Shown here piece by piece: positions 19,221-28,153 of a stretch of DNA of 64,000 nucleotides (the first letter of the stretch is position 1; every line of letters begins with the position of its first letter). The stretch lies in contig NZ_ATZJ01000002.1 in NCBI RefSeq assembly GCF_000428145.1, positions 62,001-126,000 on the forward strand, written 5' to 3'. Below the pieces are notes generated by a model. The model was not told the origin of the DNA. It saw only the letters and a program-made list of their open reading frames with translations, and did not search any database. The DNA is from Chitinilyticum litopenaei DSM 21440. GTDB lineage: Bacteria > Pseudomonadota > Gammaproteobacteria > Burkholderiales > Chitinibacteraceae. The translations under genes and the position numbers were made by a program.

Positions 19221-21194
19221 ATGAAAATGTTCCGACTGGCTGCACTGCCCGCAGCCTTGGCATTCGTTTGCGTGAGCGCCTTTGCTGCCGACTGGCAGTC
19301 CGGCACCGCCTACACCGCCGGCGCGCAAGTCAACTATCAGGGCCAAACCTGGGAAGCCAAGTGGTGGACCCAGGGTGAAGCTCCGGGCTCCAACCAGTGG
19401 GGCGCCTGGAAGCTGGTAGGCGCGACAACCAGCCCGACCGCCACCCCGACCCCGACTGGCACCGTCACCCCGACTCCGGGCGCTTGCTATGTGACCTACG
19501 CTGCCGCCACCGCTTACCCGGCCGCCAGCCGCGTAACCTTCAACGGCCGCAACTATGAAGCCAAGTGGTGGACCCAGGGCGACGACCCGAGCAAGTCCGG
19601 CGACTGGGGCGTATGGAAGGATCTGGGCCCGTGCGGCGGCACGACTGTAACGCCGACGGCCACCCCGACCGCTACCCCGACACCGACGGCTACCCCGACG
19701 GCCACTGCTACGCCGACTGCGACTCCGACGGCTACCGCAACACCGACGGCCACTCCGACGGCAACAGCTACGCCGACCGCCACTCCGACGGCAACGGCCA
19801 CCCCGACACCGACTGCCACTCCGACCGTTACCCCGACTCCGGGCGAACCGTCCGCACGTCAGGTCGGCTCCTACTTCACCCAGTGGGGTGTGTATGGCCG
19901 CAACTATCAGGTCAAGGATGTCGACACCAGCGGCGCCGCAGCCAAGCTGACCTTCATCAACTACGCCTTCGGCAATATCTACCAGAAGAACGGTGGTTAC
20001 GAGTGTGATGTTGGCGTGAACAAGCTGGAGCCGGGCGCCACCGACCCGAACGCACCGGGTGCAGCTACCGGCGGCGACTCCTGGGCTGATTACCAGCGTG
20101 GCGTTTCCGCCGCGCAATCGGTCGACGGCAAGGCCGACGAGTGGGGCTTCGCCTGGGATGATCCGCGCAATGGCAAGGAAGGCCCTCTGAAGGGCAACTT
20201 CAACCAGCTCAAGAAGCTGAAGGCCAAGTACCCGCACCTGAAGATCTATATCTCCCTGGGCGGCTGGACCTGGTCCAAGTGGTTCTCCAACGCGGCCAAG
20301 ACCGATGCGCTGCGCAAGCAGCTGGTACGTTCTTGTATCGATACCTACATCAAGGGCAATGTGCCGTTCGACAACGGCTCCAATGCCGGTGGTCCGGGCG
20401 CAGCGGCCAACATCTTCGACGGCATCGACATCGATTGGGAATTCCCGGGTGTAGTTGGCCAGCCGTACAACACCGTTTCGCCGGACGACAAGAAGAACTT
20501 CACGCTGCTGCTGAAGGAATTCCGTGACCAGCTGAACGCTATCGGCAGCACCAACGGCAAGCACTACGGCCTGACCGTCGCCATCGGCGCAGGCAAGGAC
20601 AAGATCGAGCAGACCGAAACCAGCGAGTACCACAAGTACCTCGACTGGATCAACGTCATGAACTACGACTACAACGGCGCCTGGGCCGCACAAGGTCCGA
20701 CCGACTTCCAGTCGCACCTGTATGCCGACCCGAACAACCCGCAATACATCGACCCGAAGACTGGCCAGCGCAGCCTGGTGTCCTGGTACAACACCAATGA
20801 CTCCATCCAGCTGCTGCTCAAGGGCGGCGTACCGGCGAACAAGCTGGTGGTGGGTGTAGCCAAGTATGGCCGCGGCTGGACCGGCGTACAGCCGGGCCCG
20901 AACGGCGACGGTCTGTACCAGAAGGCTACCGGTGGTGCCAAGGGTACTTACGAAACCGGTATCGAGGACTACAAGGTACTGAAGAACGCTCCGGGCAAGC
21001 TGTACTACCACCCGGTGACCAAGCAGTCCTACAAGTTCGACGGCAACAACTGGTGGAGCTATGACACCCCGGCCGACATCGCGCTGCGTGCCCAGTACGT
21101 GCGTGACAACAACCTGGGTGGCCTGTTCAGCTGGTCGCTCGACGGCGACACGCCGGATGCCGAACTGACCAAGGAAATGGCCAAGGTCAAGTAA
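19221..21194 (+). CDS. Secreted GH18 chitinase with two CBM5/12 modules (first copy)
   Basis: A 657-residue chitinase. It has a signal peptide (residues 1-22, MKMFRLAALPAALAFVCVSA...), CBM5/12 at about 23-66, a short linker, CBM5/12 at about 88-140, a Thr-Pro-Ala repeat linker to about 210, and a GH18 barrel (about 213-657). The active-site motif is DGIDIDWEFPG, with D400, D403, D405 and proton donor E407. The barrel also has YISLGGWTWSKWF and MNYDYNGAW. ATG 19221 was preferred to 19206: in the paralogue at 28154 the equivalent upstream ATG runs into a stop after four codons, and GAGGAAG forms the ribosome site for both. The two GH18 genes are clear paralogues. Confidence 0.96.
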   Translation: MKMFRLAALPAALAFVCVSAFAADWQSGTAYTAGAQVNYQGQTWEAKWWTQGEAPGSNQWGAWKLVGATTSPTATPTPTGTVTPTPGACYVTYAAATAYPAASRVTFNGRNYEAKWWTQGDDPSKSGDWGVWKDLGPCGGTTVTPTATPTATPTPTATPTATATPTATPTATATPTATPTATATPTATPTATATPTPTATPTVTPTPGEPSARQVGSYFTQWGVYGRNYQVKDVDTSGAAAKLTFINYAFGNIYQKNGGYECDVGVNKLEPGATDPNAPGAATGGDSWADYQRGVSAAQSVDGKADEWGFAWDDPRNGKEGPLKGNFNQLKKLKAKYPHLKIYISLGGWTWSKWFSNAAKTDALRKQLVRSCIDTYIKGNVPFDNGSNAGGPGAAANIFDGIDIDWEFPGVVGQPYNTVSPDDKKNFTLLLKEFRDQLNAIGSTNGKHYGLTVAIGAGKDKIEQTETSEYHKYLDWINVMNYDYNGAWAAQGPTDFQSHLYADPNNPQYIDPKTGQRSLVSWYNTNDSIQLLLKGGVPANKLVVGVAKYGRGWTGVQPGPNGDGLYQKATGGAKGTYETGIEDYKVLKNAPGKLYYHPVTKQSYKFDGNNWWSYDTPADIALRAQYVRDNNLGGLFSWSLDGDTPDAELTKEMAKVK

Positions 21195-21221
21195 TCTGCC
21201 CCGGCAGACGGCTTGCTTCAG

Positions 21222-21252
21222 AAAACCCTCCTGGCAACGGGAGGGTTTTTTC
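21222..21252 (+). terminator. Terminator of the first GH18 chitinase gene
   Basis: AAAACCCTCC/GGAGGGTTTT stem with a short loop and a T-run; the same design is found after the second GH18 gene. Confidence 0.9.
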
Positions 21253-21446
21253 TTGGCTCTGCCCCGGAACCGGGTTGCAGCGTCGCTTGCGCCACAGGCA
21301 TACCGGATTGGGCCGCCGCTGCAGCAAGGCATGATTCATCAGCCGCTTATGACTCTTCCGTGTACCGAGCAGGCTTTCCAGTCAGGGTTCGTCATGCGGG
21401 CCACCACCATACCCAATCGGGTTATTCATCAAGGCCCATGATGAGC

Positions 21447-21469
21447 AATGGCTGCACGCATATACCCAA
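21447..21469 (+). repeat. Copy of the dispersed motif
   Basis: AATGGCTGCACGC followed by ATATACCCA. It lies in the spacer between the GH18 gene and the convergent gtrB-like gene. A short palindrome ATACCCAATCGGGTTAT lies just upstream at about 21411-21427. Confidence 0.6.
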
Positions 21470-21545
21470 GGTCACGATGCAGACACCGGTGAACACAGTG
21501 CCCGAGACGCTGACGCCGTGCCTCCTGAAACAGGGGCATGATCAG

Positions 21546-21585
21546 CCAAACAAAACCCTCTCCACTGGAGAGGGTTTTGTTTGGC
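21546..21585. terminator. Bidirectional terminator between convergent genes
   Basis: CAAACAAAACCCTCTCC and its exact complement around ACTG form a near-perfect hairpin with A- and T-runs on both sides. It serves the gtrB operon end and backs up the chitinase terminator. Confidence 0.9.
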
Positions 21586-21605
21586 TGGCGTCCGGGTGAT
21601 CCGGC

Positions 21606-22565
21606 TCAGTGCGGCTCGCTGCTGATGCGCGAAGGGTGGTGGCCCTGGGTGAAATACAGCGGGCGCTGCTTGGTTTCGCCAAAGATGCGCCCCAGGTACT
21701 CACCAAGCACGCCGATGAAGAAGAGCTGGATGCCGCCCAGGAAGAGCACGGTAACCATCAGCGAGGGATAGCCGGGCAGGTCGTGATCGAGAAACAGTGT
21801 CTTGCCGATGATCCACAGGCCAAACAGAAAGGCCGAGAAGGCCGTGAAAATGCCGATGTAGGTGGCGATCTTCAGCGGTGCGATGGTAAACGACGTGATG
21901 CCTTCGAGCGCGAAATTCCACAGCTTCCAGTAATTGAACTTGGTTTCGCCGGCCGCACGCGGGTCGCGGCGGTATTCGATGGCCTTGGACGGAAAGCCCA
22001 CCCAGGCGAACAGGCCCTTCATGAAGCGGTGTTGCTCGCGCAACTGCAGCAGCGCGTCGACCGAGCGGCGGCTCATCAGGCGATAGTCGCCGACGTCGCG
22101 CGGGATTTTCACCTTGCCGGAAACCTTGTCCATGACCTTGTAGAACGCACTGGCCGTGGCCTTTTTCAGCCAGGTTTCACCATCGCGGTGCGTACGCTTG
22201 GCATAGACAATGTCGTAACCCGCGCGCCATTCGCGGATGAAGTCGTGAATCAGCTCGGGCGGGTCCTGCAGGTCGGCGTCGATCACGATCACCGCATCGC
22301 CGCTGGCATGATCGAAACCGGCCGTCATGGCGATTTCCTTGCCGAAATTGCGCGACAGGTTGACACTCGCCACGCGCGCGTCGCGCTCGCAGAAACCGTC
22401 GATGATGGCCTGCGTGCGGTCACGGCTGCCGTCATTCACAAAGATCATTTCGCAGCGGTAATCGGGCAACTCGTCGAACAGCGCGCTCATGCGCTCGTAG
22501 AACACGCCGAGCACGGCCTCTTCGTTGTAGGCCGGCACCACGACGGAAAGCAGCGGTTTGGTCAT
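21606..22565 (-). CDS. Polyprenyl-phosphate glycosyltransferase, GtrB-like (GT2)
   Basis: A 319-residue membrane-anchored GT2 enzyme. It has VVVPAYNEEAVLG at the N-terminus, VNDGSRDRT, NFGKEIAMTAGFDHASGD, and the metal-binding DADLQDPPE. Two C-terminal hydrophobic segments (about 230-300) match the GtrB/DPM1 group, which loads a sugar onto undecaprenyl phosphate at the cytoplasmic face. It starts at ATG 22565 after GAAGAG; in-frame ATGs at 22583 and 22589 are alternatives. It is the last gene of a - strand set with GtrA and two DUF2298 proteins. Confidence 0.92.
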   Translation of the reverse strand: MTKPLLSVVVPAYNEEAVLGVFYERMSALFDELPDYRCEMIFVNDGSRDRTQAIIDGFCERDARVASVNLSRNFGKEIAMTAGFDHASGDAVIVIDADLQDPPELIHDFIREWRAGYDIVYAKRTHRDGETWLKKATASAFYKVMDKVSGKVKIPRDVGDYRLMSRRSVDALLQLREQHRFMKGLFAWVGFPSKAIEYRRDPRAAGETKFNYWKLWNFALEGITSFTIAPLKIATYIGIFTAFSAFLFGLWIIGKTLFLDHDLPGYPSLMVTVLFLGGIQLFFIGVLGEYLGRIFGETKQRPLYFTQGHHPSRISSEPH

Positions 22566-22634
22566 CTCTTCAACTCCATCCATGGCCATGCGGCCTTATT
22601 GTTATTACAAACCCGTTATTGCAAAGCAGATTCC

Positions 22635-22772
22635 TGATTAGGCAGCTACCTCAGCAAAGAACAATTCGTCATTCCCGCGAAAGCGGGAATCCAGCGATAA
22701 TGCGTTTTCTAGCGGCGCTCTGGATGCCGGCTTTCGCCGGCATGACGAGTTACTGAGCTGGCTACCTAATCA
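22635..22772 (+). mobile_element. Copy 2 of the dRS3-like MITE
   Basis: A 138-bp element with terminal inverted repeats TGATTAGGCAGCTACCTCAG and CTGAGCTGGCTACCTAATCA (about 17 of 20 matched). The inside holds ATTCCCGCGAAAGCGGGAAT and GCCGGCTTTCGCCGGC palindromes of the dRS3 type. It separates gtrB from gtrA. Confidence 0.75.
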
Positions 22773-22784
22773 AGACCAGATTTA

Positions 22785-22815
22785 CCACAGAGACACAGAG
22801 GTCACAGAGCAGACC
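22785..22815 (+). repeat. CCACAGAGACACAGAG-family repeat
   Basis: ACCACAGAGACACAGAGG then TCACAGAG: one arm of the family that is palindromic at 40798-40862. It sits right beside the MITE in the gtrB-gtrA spacer. Confidence 0.6.
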
Positions 22816-22844
22816 AGGCATGCTCCCTTCTGTGATTCAATTTT

Positions 22845-23258
22845 TCAGCGCCCGGCAGCGGGCTGGTGGCGAAACGCCCAGAGCTTGCTGCCGGCAAAAT
22901 TCCAGAACAGGCAGATGCCGGTGACCAGCAGTTGCGCCCACCAGTGCGGCCAGACCAGCTGGGTGGCCAGCAGCCACATCAGCCCGGTATTGAGCAGCCA
23001 ACCTGAGCCGGCGATCACGTAGAACTTGCTGGCAGCCTCCAGATGACTCTTGCTGCTGGCGAAGGTGAAATGGTAATTCAGCAGGTAGTTCACCACCGAG
23101 CCCAGCAGATAGCCCAGCCCCGAAGCCAGATCGGGGCGCCAGCCCAGCACATCGGCACCGACAAACAGCACCGCATACTGTGCCAGGGTACCCACCCCAC
23201 CTACCAGCGCGAACCGCAAGAACTGCTTGAGCCCTGGCGACATACCCCCCTTGATCAT
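22845..23258 (-). CDS. GtrA-like flippase family protein
   Basis: A 137-residue protein with four hydrophobic segments of the GtrA type: FLRFALVGGVGTLAQYAVLF, LGYLLGSVVNYLLNYHFTF, the third near WLLNTGLMWLLA and the last before NFAGSKLWAF. GtrA proteins are thought to flip undecaprenyl-phosphate-linked sugars to the periplasm. The ATG at 23258 overlaps the upstream stop as ATGA, so translation is coupled to the DUF2298 gene; this decides the start over ATG 23273. The N-terminal MIKGGMSPG lies over a weak copy of the dispersed motif. Confidence 0.88.
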   Translation of the reverse strand: MIKGGMSPGLKQFLRFALVGGVGTLAQYAVLFVGADVLGWRPDLASGLGYLLGSVVNYLLNYHFTFASSKSHLEAASKFYVIAGSGWLLNTGLMWLLATQLVWPHWWAQLLVTGICLFWNFAGSKLWAFRHQPAAGR

Positions 23259-25294
23259 GGGCGACGTACCCACAGGCCGACGCGCTGGTCCGGATTGCCC
23301 TGGAACTCAATCCACGCATACTGGCCGCCAATCGCCTGATTGACCAGCGCCCAGGCGCCGGGCACGGCATTGTGGTCACGGTAATTCCAGACGATGTATT
23401 CAACCTTGTTGGCGAGCAGCCAGTCGGACGCATTGGGCAAGGTGCCGGCGTAGAACTGGCGGATCTGTTCCTTCAGCGCCCAGGCCTGGCCGACACTGCC
23501 GTGCCAGGTCATCAGGTGCGATGGCCAGCCCAGCAGATTGGGCTTCACGGCAAACACCGCATAAATGCCCGAATCGGTGTAGGCGTCGCCATACCAGTTT
23601 TCCAGCACGATGCCATAGGGCGCCTTTTCCAGGTAGCGGAACATGTCACGCACCGTGGCGTCGCGCGTGTACAGGCCATGCGCGTGCAGCTTGCCCAGAT
23701 CGCCCTTGCCGGTGTAGATCCAGTAGCGCGCCACATCGTAGGCGTAGATATTGATCAAGAGCAGCGAGCCCACCGTCACCCAGCGCACCCACTTCTTGGC
23801 GCTCATCAGCAGGGTGACACTCATCGCCACCGAGGCGCCGGTCCAGATCCAGCCCCACCACTTCATCGTGGTATTGGTGCGGTCGTAACGGCCACCGGTC
23901 GGATCGTCGACGTAGATGATTTCCGAAATCGCCAGCAAACCAAGGAACACCACCGAGAACAGCAGCGCAATGCGGCGCGTTTCCTTCTGCCACACGCCCA
24001 GGGCGGCAAACAGCAGGATGGGCCAGTGCACGGCGATAAACTGCATCAGCGGCGTGTGGTTGTACGATTCGACCAGCTTGATCGGCGTCGCCAGCGATTT
24101 GGCGGTAAAACCGGCCAGGAAGGGGTACAGCAGCAGGAAGCCGCCAATGCCGCCCGCCAGCAGCGCCGCCCAGTTCGGCGGCTGGCGATTCATGTAGCGC
24201 CAGGCGATCCAGCCCAGCACCAGCGCCCCCTGCAGCGGGAAGGTCCAGGTGTTGGTGGCGATCATCACCGGCACGGTGAGCGCCAGCAGCGCCTCATACA
24301 CAAAGGTCGATTCAGCCGGCTCTGCCACGCCGCCGTCTTCCGCGCGCCTCGCCGGCCTTGCCGTCTCAATGGCTCCGATGGCGGCAATCGCCAGCAGCAA
24401 GAGGAAGAAGCCGCCCAGTGGCGGGTGATAGTCGCCGACATAGAACTGGTAACCGAAATCCTCGCCGGGCAGCTCGCGCGGCTCCCAGCTCGGGCTGGCC
24501 TGCTTGGGGAACACGCGCTGACCAAATTCGGTATTCAGGCGCTGATCCAGGAGGCCGATGAAACGCTGGCTGGCCCACATGCCGTCGTTGGCATGGTTGA
24601 CCATGTCCTGCTCGCTGGCGTTCGCCGGCGCCTTGTAGGACAGATGAACGAAGGGCGTGGCGCCGGTGCCGCCGAAGGTCAGCGTCAGCACCACCAGCCA
24701 GCGCAGCCAGGCCTGCTTGAGGAAGCGCGCGGCGAAATCCCAGGCCAGCGTGATCGGCAAGGCCATCAGCAGCGCAAAGGCCACGTTGTAGGTCAGCCCC
24801 GGGCCCATGCCGAAAATGCGCCCCATCAAGGCCGCGCCGTAATGCTGGAAGGCATAGTAGAAGTCGAACTTGTTCGGCGGGAACCAGTGATCCAGCGGCG
24901 GCAGCTGCGCGCCCGGCAGGTAGTTGCCGATGAAGAACAGGTCGGTGACGCGCTCGGAGGTCGGATAAATGACCGGAAACGCCCACTTCCACGCCATGCC
25001 GTAGGCAAAGGCCAGCACGAAGACCAGCTCGGCGCGCCAGAAGGCCAGCTCACCCAGGCGCTTGCGCTCGGCATACAGCAGAAAGACGGCTGCTGCCGTG
25101 GTCAGCGGCCAGGCCCAGGCCAGCTTGCCCAGTCCGACAAAATGCTCGATGAAGAAAAACAGCAGGCAGAACAGCAAAATGCCGGCCGATCGCGCCAGGG
25201 CGAAGGATGGAATCCAGCGACTCATCAGCGTCGTGAGCCCCGCCACATTCACCAGCAACAGCAGGAGCGTAAAGAGGTAATAGATCAGGTTCAT
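23255..25294 (-). CDS. DUF2298 polytopic membrane protein (GT-C-like), paralogue 2
   Basis: A 679-residue membrane protein with roughly a dozen hydrophobic segments. The family signature (DUF2298, 'YYY' proteins) is FDFYYAFQHYGAALMGR near residue 145. Further conserved blocks shared with its upstream neighbour are YVGDYHPPLGGFFLL, EIIYVDDPTGGRYDRTNTTMKWW and VEYIVWNYRD. Such proteins are regarded as GT-C-type glycosyltransferases or related surface-polymer proteins; substrate and polymer are unknown. It starts at ATG 25294, 21 nt after the paralogue's stop. Confidence 0.85.
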   Translation of the reverse strand: MNLIYYLFTLLLLLVNVAGLTTLMSRWIPSFALARSAGILLFCLLFFFIEHFVGLGKLAWAWPLTTAAAVFLLYAERKRLGELAFWRAELVFVLAFAYGMAWKWAFPVIYPTSERVTDLFFIGNYLPGAQLPPLDHWFPPNKFDFYYAFQHYGAALMGRIFGMGPGLTYNVAFALLMALPITLAWDFAARFLKQAWLRWLVVLTLTFGGTGATPFVHLSYKAPANASEQDMVNHANDGMWASQRFIGLLDQRLNTEFGQRVFPKQASPSWEPRELPGEDFGYQFYVGDYHPPLGGFFLLLLAIAAIGAIETARPARRAEDGGVAEPAESTFVYEALLALTVPVMIATNTWTFPLQGALVLGWIAWRYMNRQPPNWAALLAGGIGGFLLLYPFLAGFTAKSLATPIKLVESYNHTPLMQFIAVHWPILLFAALGVWQKETRRIALLFSVVFLGLLAISEIIYVDDPTGGRYDRTNTTMKWWGWIWTGASVAMSVTLLMSAKKWVRWVTVGSLLLINIYAYDVARYWIYTGKGDLGKLHAHGLYTRDATVRDMFRYLEKAPYGIVLENWYGDAYTDSGIYAVFAVKPNLLGWPSHLMTWHGSVGQAWALKEQIRQFYAGTLPNASDWLLANKVEYIVWNYRDHNAVPGAWALVNQAIGGQYAWIEFQGNPDQRVGLWVRRP

Positions 25295-25315
25295 GGTTGT
25301 CTCGGTTCTGAAAGC

Positions 25316-27385
25316 TTAGCGCGCGCTGCGGCGCTCCCAAATGCCGGCCTCCTGGCCGCCGTTCTGATAGAAGGGACGCCAGTGGTAGTCGCGGCCGATC
25401 TGGATATTGATCTGCTGGCGCACGCCGGCCGTGCGCACATCGTCACCGAAAGTCCAGACGATGTAGCGCACCTGGTGCTTGTCGAGCCAGCCCAGCGGAT
25501 CGGCGAGCTGGCCACGGTAAAAGGCCCGCACTTCGCCGGTGAGCTGCGTCACGAAGCTCGGCTGCCCGCGCCATTGCGCGACATGATCGGACCAGCCGAG
25601 CAGCACGCCCTTGCCGGCATTGAGCGACAGCGCCGAGGTGGCCGAATAGGCGCCATGTTCGACGGCCTCCAGCACCACGCCATCCGGCGAATTCTTCAGG
25701 TGCGTGAGCATGTTGCGGCTGATTTCATCCTGCTTCAGCCAGCCGTGGCCCGCCATCTGTCCCTTGTTGGGCTTGTCCGAATGCAGCCAGTACGACGCAA
25801 TCGGCAGGGCATAGCTCAGCGAGGCGAACATCACTAGCATGGCCAGAACGCGCACCGGCAGCGCGCGCGCGGCCAGCGCGACGCTGCCCAGACCCACCAG
25901 CGCCGCCGGCCACAGCCAGGACCACCACTTCAGCGTGGTATTGAAGCGCTCGTACTTGCCGCCCATCGGATCGTCGACATAGATCATTTCCGACATCAGC
26001 AGCAAAAAGGCCAGCGACAGGGCCAGCCAGCCAGCCCAGCGCTGCTGGCGCCGCATGAACACACCCAGTGCCAGCAGAATCAGCAGCGGCCAGTGCATCG
26101 CCAGGAAAAAACGCCAGGGCGTATGGTCGGCCGCCTTCACCCAGGCCACCGGCGCCGACAGCGAGGCCGGAGCAAACTGGCTGAAGAAGGGATAGATCAG
26201 GGCAAAGCCCAGCAGCAAACCGCCGAGCAGCGCCGGCCACTCGTTGGCCAGCGTGTGCCGGCGGTGGATCAGCCAGAAGCCCAGCAGCAGGCATTGCAGC
26301 GGAAACACCCAGGCATTGGTCACCAGCACCAGCGCCGGCGTCATGCCCAGCGCAATACCCGGCAGCATATCCGCCCACACCCTTTTCTGCTCTTTGGCTA
26401 CGGGCACATACCCCTCCTCGGGAGTGGGGTCTTGCTCCGGTTGCGGACGCTGGCCGCGCAAGGTCAGCGCCAGGGTGAACAGCAGCAGCACCAGGCCGCC
26501 CAGCGGCGGGTGATAATCGCCCAGATGGCTGAGATAGGCCACGGTTTCCAGCGGCAGCTCGCGGTTTTCCTTGAAGAAATAGCCACGCGGATCGCCAGCC
26601 ACGGCCACGCCCAGCGGGGTATTCACCCGCTCGTCGAACATGCCGGAAAAGCGCGTACTGGCCCAGATGCGATCAACCGCCTGCTGACGGGCATCCACCT
26701 GCGGGTCGGCCTTGACCATCAGCGGCATCAGCGGTGCCAGCCCGTTACCGCCCAGCAACAGGGTCGCCACCACCAGAGCGCGGGCCCAGCGCTGGCGCAG
26801 GAAATGGCTCGCGACCTCCCAGGCCAGGCTAGCCAGAAAGGCAATCAGCAAGGCCCAGCCCAGGTTCATGGCCAGACCGGCCTCCAGACTGAAGAGGCGC
26901 GCGAGCAGCGCGGCGCAGTAATGCTGGAAGGCATAGTAGAAATCGAACACGCCACCGGCCAGCCAGTGATCCGCCGCCGGCAGCGTCTGCCCGCCCAGGT
27001 AATTGCTGATGAAATACAGGTCGGTGAGTTTTTCCGAACCGGAATCAATATTGGGAAAGGCAAAGCGCCAGGCAAAGCCATAGGCAAAGGCCAGCCAGAA
27101 CACCAGCTCGCCGCTCCAGAACGCCCGCTGCGTGCGCCAGTCGCGCAAGCGCCAGATGGCCAGGCCGGAAGCCAGTGTGGTCAGCGGCCACAGCCAGGAC
27201 AGACTGCCCAAACCGTGCAGATGCTCGATGGCGAACAGCACCAGGGTGATGAAGAGTACCGCCAGCAGCCGGGAGCTGGCACTGCCGCGCTCGCCGCCCG
27301 GCAGGCAACGCTGCATGGCCGCCGTCAGCCCGGTCAGATTGAACAGGACGAGCGCGGTCGTCAGCAAGAGATAGATCAGATGCAC
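25316..27385 (-). CDS. DUF2298 polytopic membrane protein (GT-C-like), paralogue 1
   Basis: A 689-residue paralogue of the downstream gene, with the same blocks: FDFYYAFQHYCAALLAR, LGDYHPPLGGLVLLLF, EMIYVDDPMGGKYERFNTTLKWW, VRYIVWTFGDD. GTG 27385 (HLIYLLLTTALVLF follows) was chosen because it aligns with the paralogue's MNLIYYLF start and has GGAGG upstream; ATG 27403 is an alternative. A charged cytoplasmic-type insert (PEEGYVPVAKEQKRVW) absent from the paralogue overlaps a copy of the dispersed motif. It is probably the first gene of the operon with the second DUF2298 gene, gtrA and gtrB. Confidence 0.83.
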   Translation of the reverse strand: MHLIYLLLTTALVLFNLTGLTAAMQRCLPGGERGSASSRLLAVLFITLVLFAIEHLHGLGSLSWLWPLTTLASGLAIWRLRDWRTQRAFWSGELVFWLAFAYGFAWRFAFPNIDSGSEKLTDLYFISNYLGGQTLPAADHWLAGGVFDFYYAFQHYCAALLARLFSLEAGLAMNLGWALLIAFLASLAWEVASHFLRQRWARALVVATLLLGGNGLAPLMPLMVKADPQVDARQQAVDRIWASTRFSGMFDERVNTPLGVAVAGDPRGYFFKENRELPLETVAYLSHLGDYHPPLGGLVLLLFTLALTLRGQRPQPEQDPTPEEGYVPVAKEQKRVWADMLPGIALGMTPALVLVTNAWVFPLQCLLLGFWLIHRRHTLANEWPALLGGLLLGFALIYPFFSQFAPASLSAPVAWVKAADHTPWRFFLAMHWPLLILLALGVFMRRQQRWAGWLALSLAFLLLMSEMIYVDDPMGGKYERFNTTLKWWSWLWPAALVGLGSVALAARALPVRVLAMLVMFASLSYALPIASYWLHSDKPNKGQMAGHGWLKQDEISRNMLTHLKNSPDGVVLEAVEHGAYSATSALSLNAGKGVLLGWSDHVAQWRGQPSFVTQLTGEVRAFYRGQLADPLGWLDKHQVRYIVWTFGDDVRTAGVRQQINIQIGRDYHWRPFYQNGGQEAGIWERRSAR
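26395..26414 (+). repeat. Intragenic copy of the dispersed motif (in DUF2298 gene)
   Basis: TTGGCTACGGGCACATACCC on the + strand. On the coding strand it encodes part of GYVPVAK in a hydrophilic insert missing from the paralogous protein. Confidence 0.45.
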
Positions 27386-28153
27386 GCTTACAACTCCCTC
27401 CATCGCCACCCGGTGCGGACCGGGAATGCCATTCCGCGGCCAATGTTCGCCCAAGGGCATGATTTTATGTAGTGAGGCGGGCCATTCTACGTAACAGCGA
27501 TTTGCCGGAGCAAGACTTCCTTACAATTTTCCGCCAGACGCGACAGTATGCCGGCAATCCGTGACGTTCACCATTTCACCTTTGCGAATTCAAGCCGGAT
27601 TGTCCTGCGCCATTCCTGCGTGACCGCAAGCAAAATCGCGCCCTGGCAGGCAGGGATGCAAAAAAACAACGGCGTCCAAAGCAGTGCAAAACACTCACCA
27701 CAACGGTGCAACGCAACATGAAACGATGCTGCAACAGGGATTTAGCGCCCATCCGCCTTGTGTGCATTGCACCATCTGCACGCTATATAAGAATTCTCTA
27801 AATTAATCACGGATGTAGTCGAAATTTTTTGCATACAAAATGATTGACAGCCGAAATACATTCTGTAAAAAATACGCCCACACCAAACGACAAGCACTTG
27901 AATTCCAAATACTTTAAACAGGAATTCAATAGCTTTTCCGGTGATTGCAAATTGCTTACACAAAATATACGCAGCCAGACCAGGCGAGCGAAGACGCACA
28001 AAATTAGCCGCTTATTAACCGGGCGGACATAAAAAGCAAGGCAATCAATCGGCTGGTGTAAAAACGTCGGCAAGTTCTGGATGAAGCTTGCCGGTCAATG
28101 CCGGGGTTACAAGAAGCCGCCCCGCAAAAACAGGAAGATGAGGAAGCTCTAAC
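27386..28153. promoter_or_regulatory. Control region upstream of the second GH18 chitinase
   Basis: A 768-bp spacer between divergent genes, AT-rich from about 27780 to 28030. TTGCTTACACAAAAT at 27952-27966 matches 18922-18936 at 14 of 15 positions. The end of the region (GGAAGATGAGGAAGC plus TCTAAC) is the shared chitinase leader. It contains the ribosome site and a four-codon ATG AGG AAG CTC TAA mini-ORF ending one base before the real ATG. I could not assign a sigma70 promoter or a known operator. Confidence 0.5.

Noticed and set aside
19640..19850. Periodic repeats that could be taken for a CRISPR array or satellite
   Set aside because: They encode the Thr-Pro-Ala linker in frame inside an intact chitinase gene; units are degenerate and there are no spacers. 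The same applies at 18050-18290, 28640-28780 and 52220-52800.
19071..21332. Long antisense frames opposite the chitinases (also 28004-30205 and 16682-18586)
   Set aside because: They arise from the GC-biased third positions of the chitinase genes; translations are Gly/Arg/Ser/Val repeats with no family pattern and no ribosome sites.
23229..23247. Possible motif copy in the gtrA start region
   Set aside because: Only GACATACCCC is clearly shared; too weak to list as a feature, although it lies in a variable N-terminus.
27742..28073. Small - strand frames upstream of the second GH18 gene
   Set aside because: AT-rich spacer, poor ribosome sites, no similarity; more likely promoter DNA.
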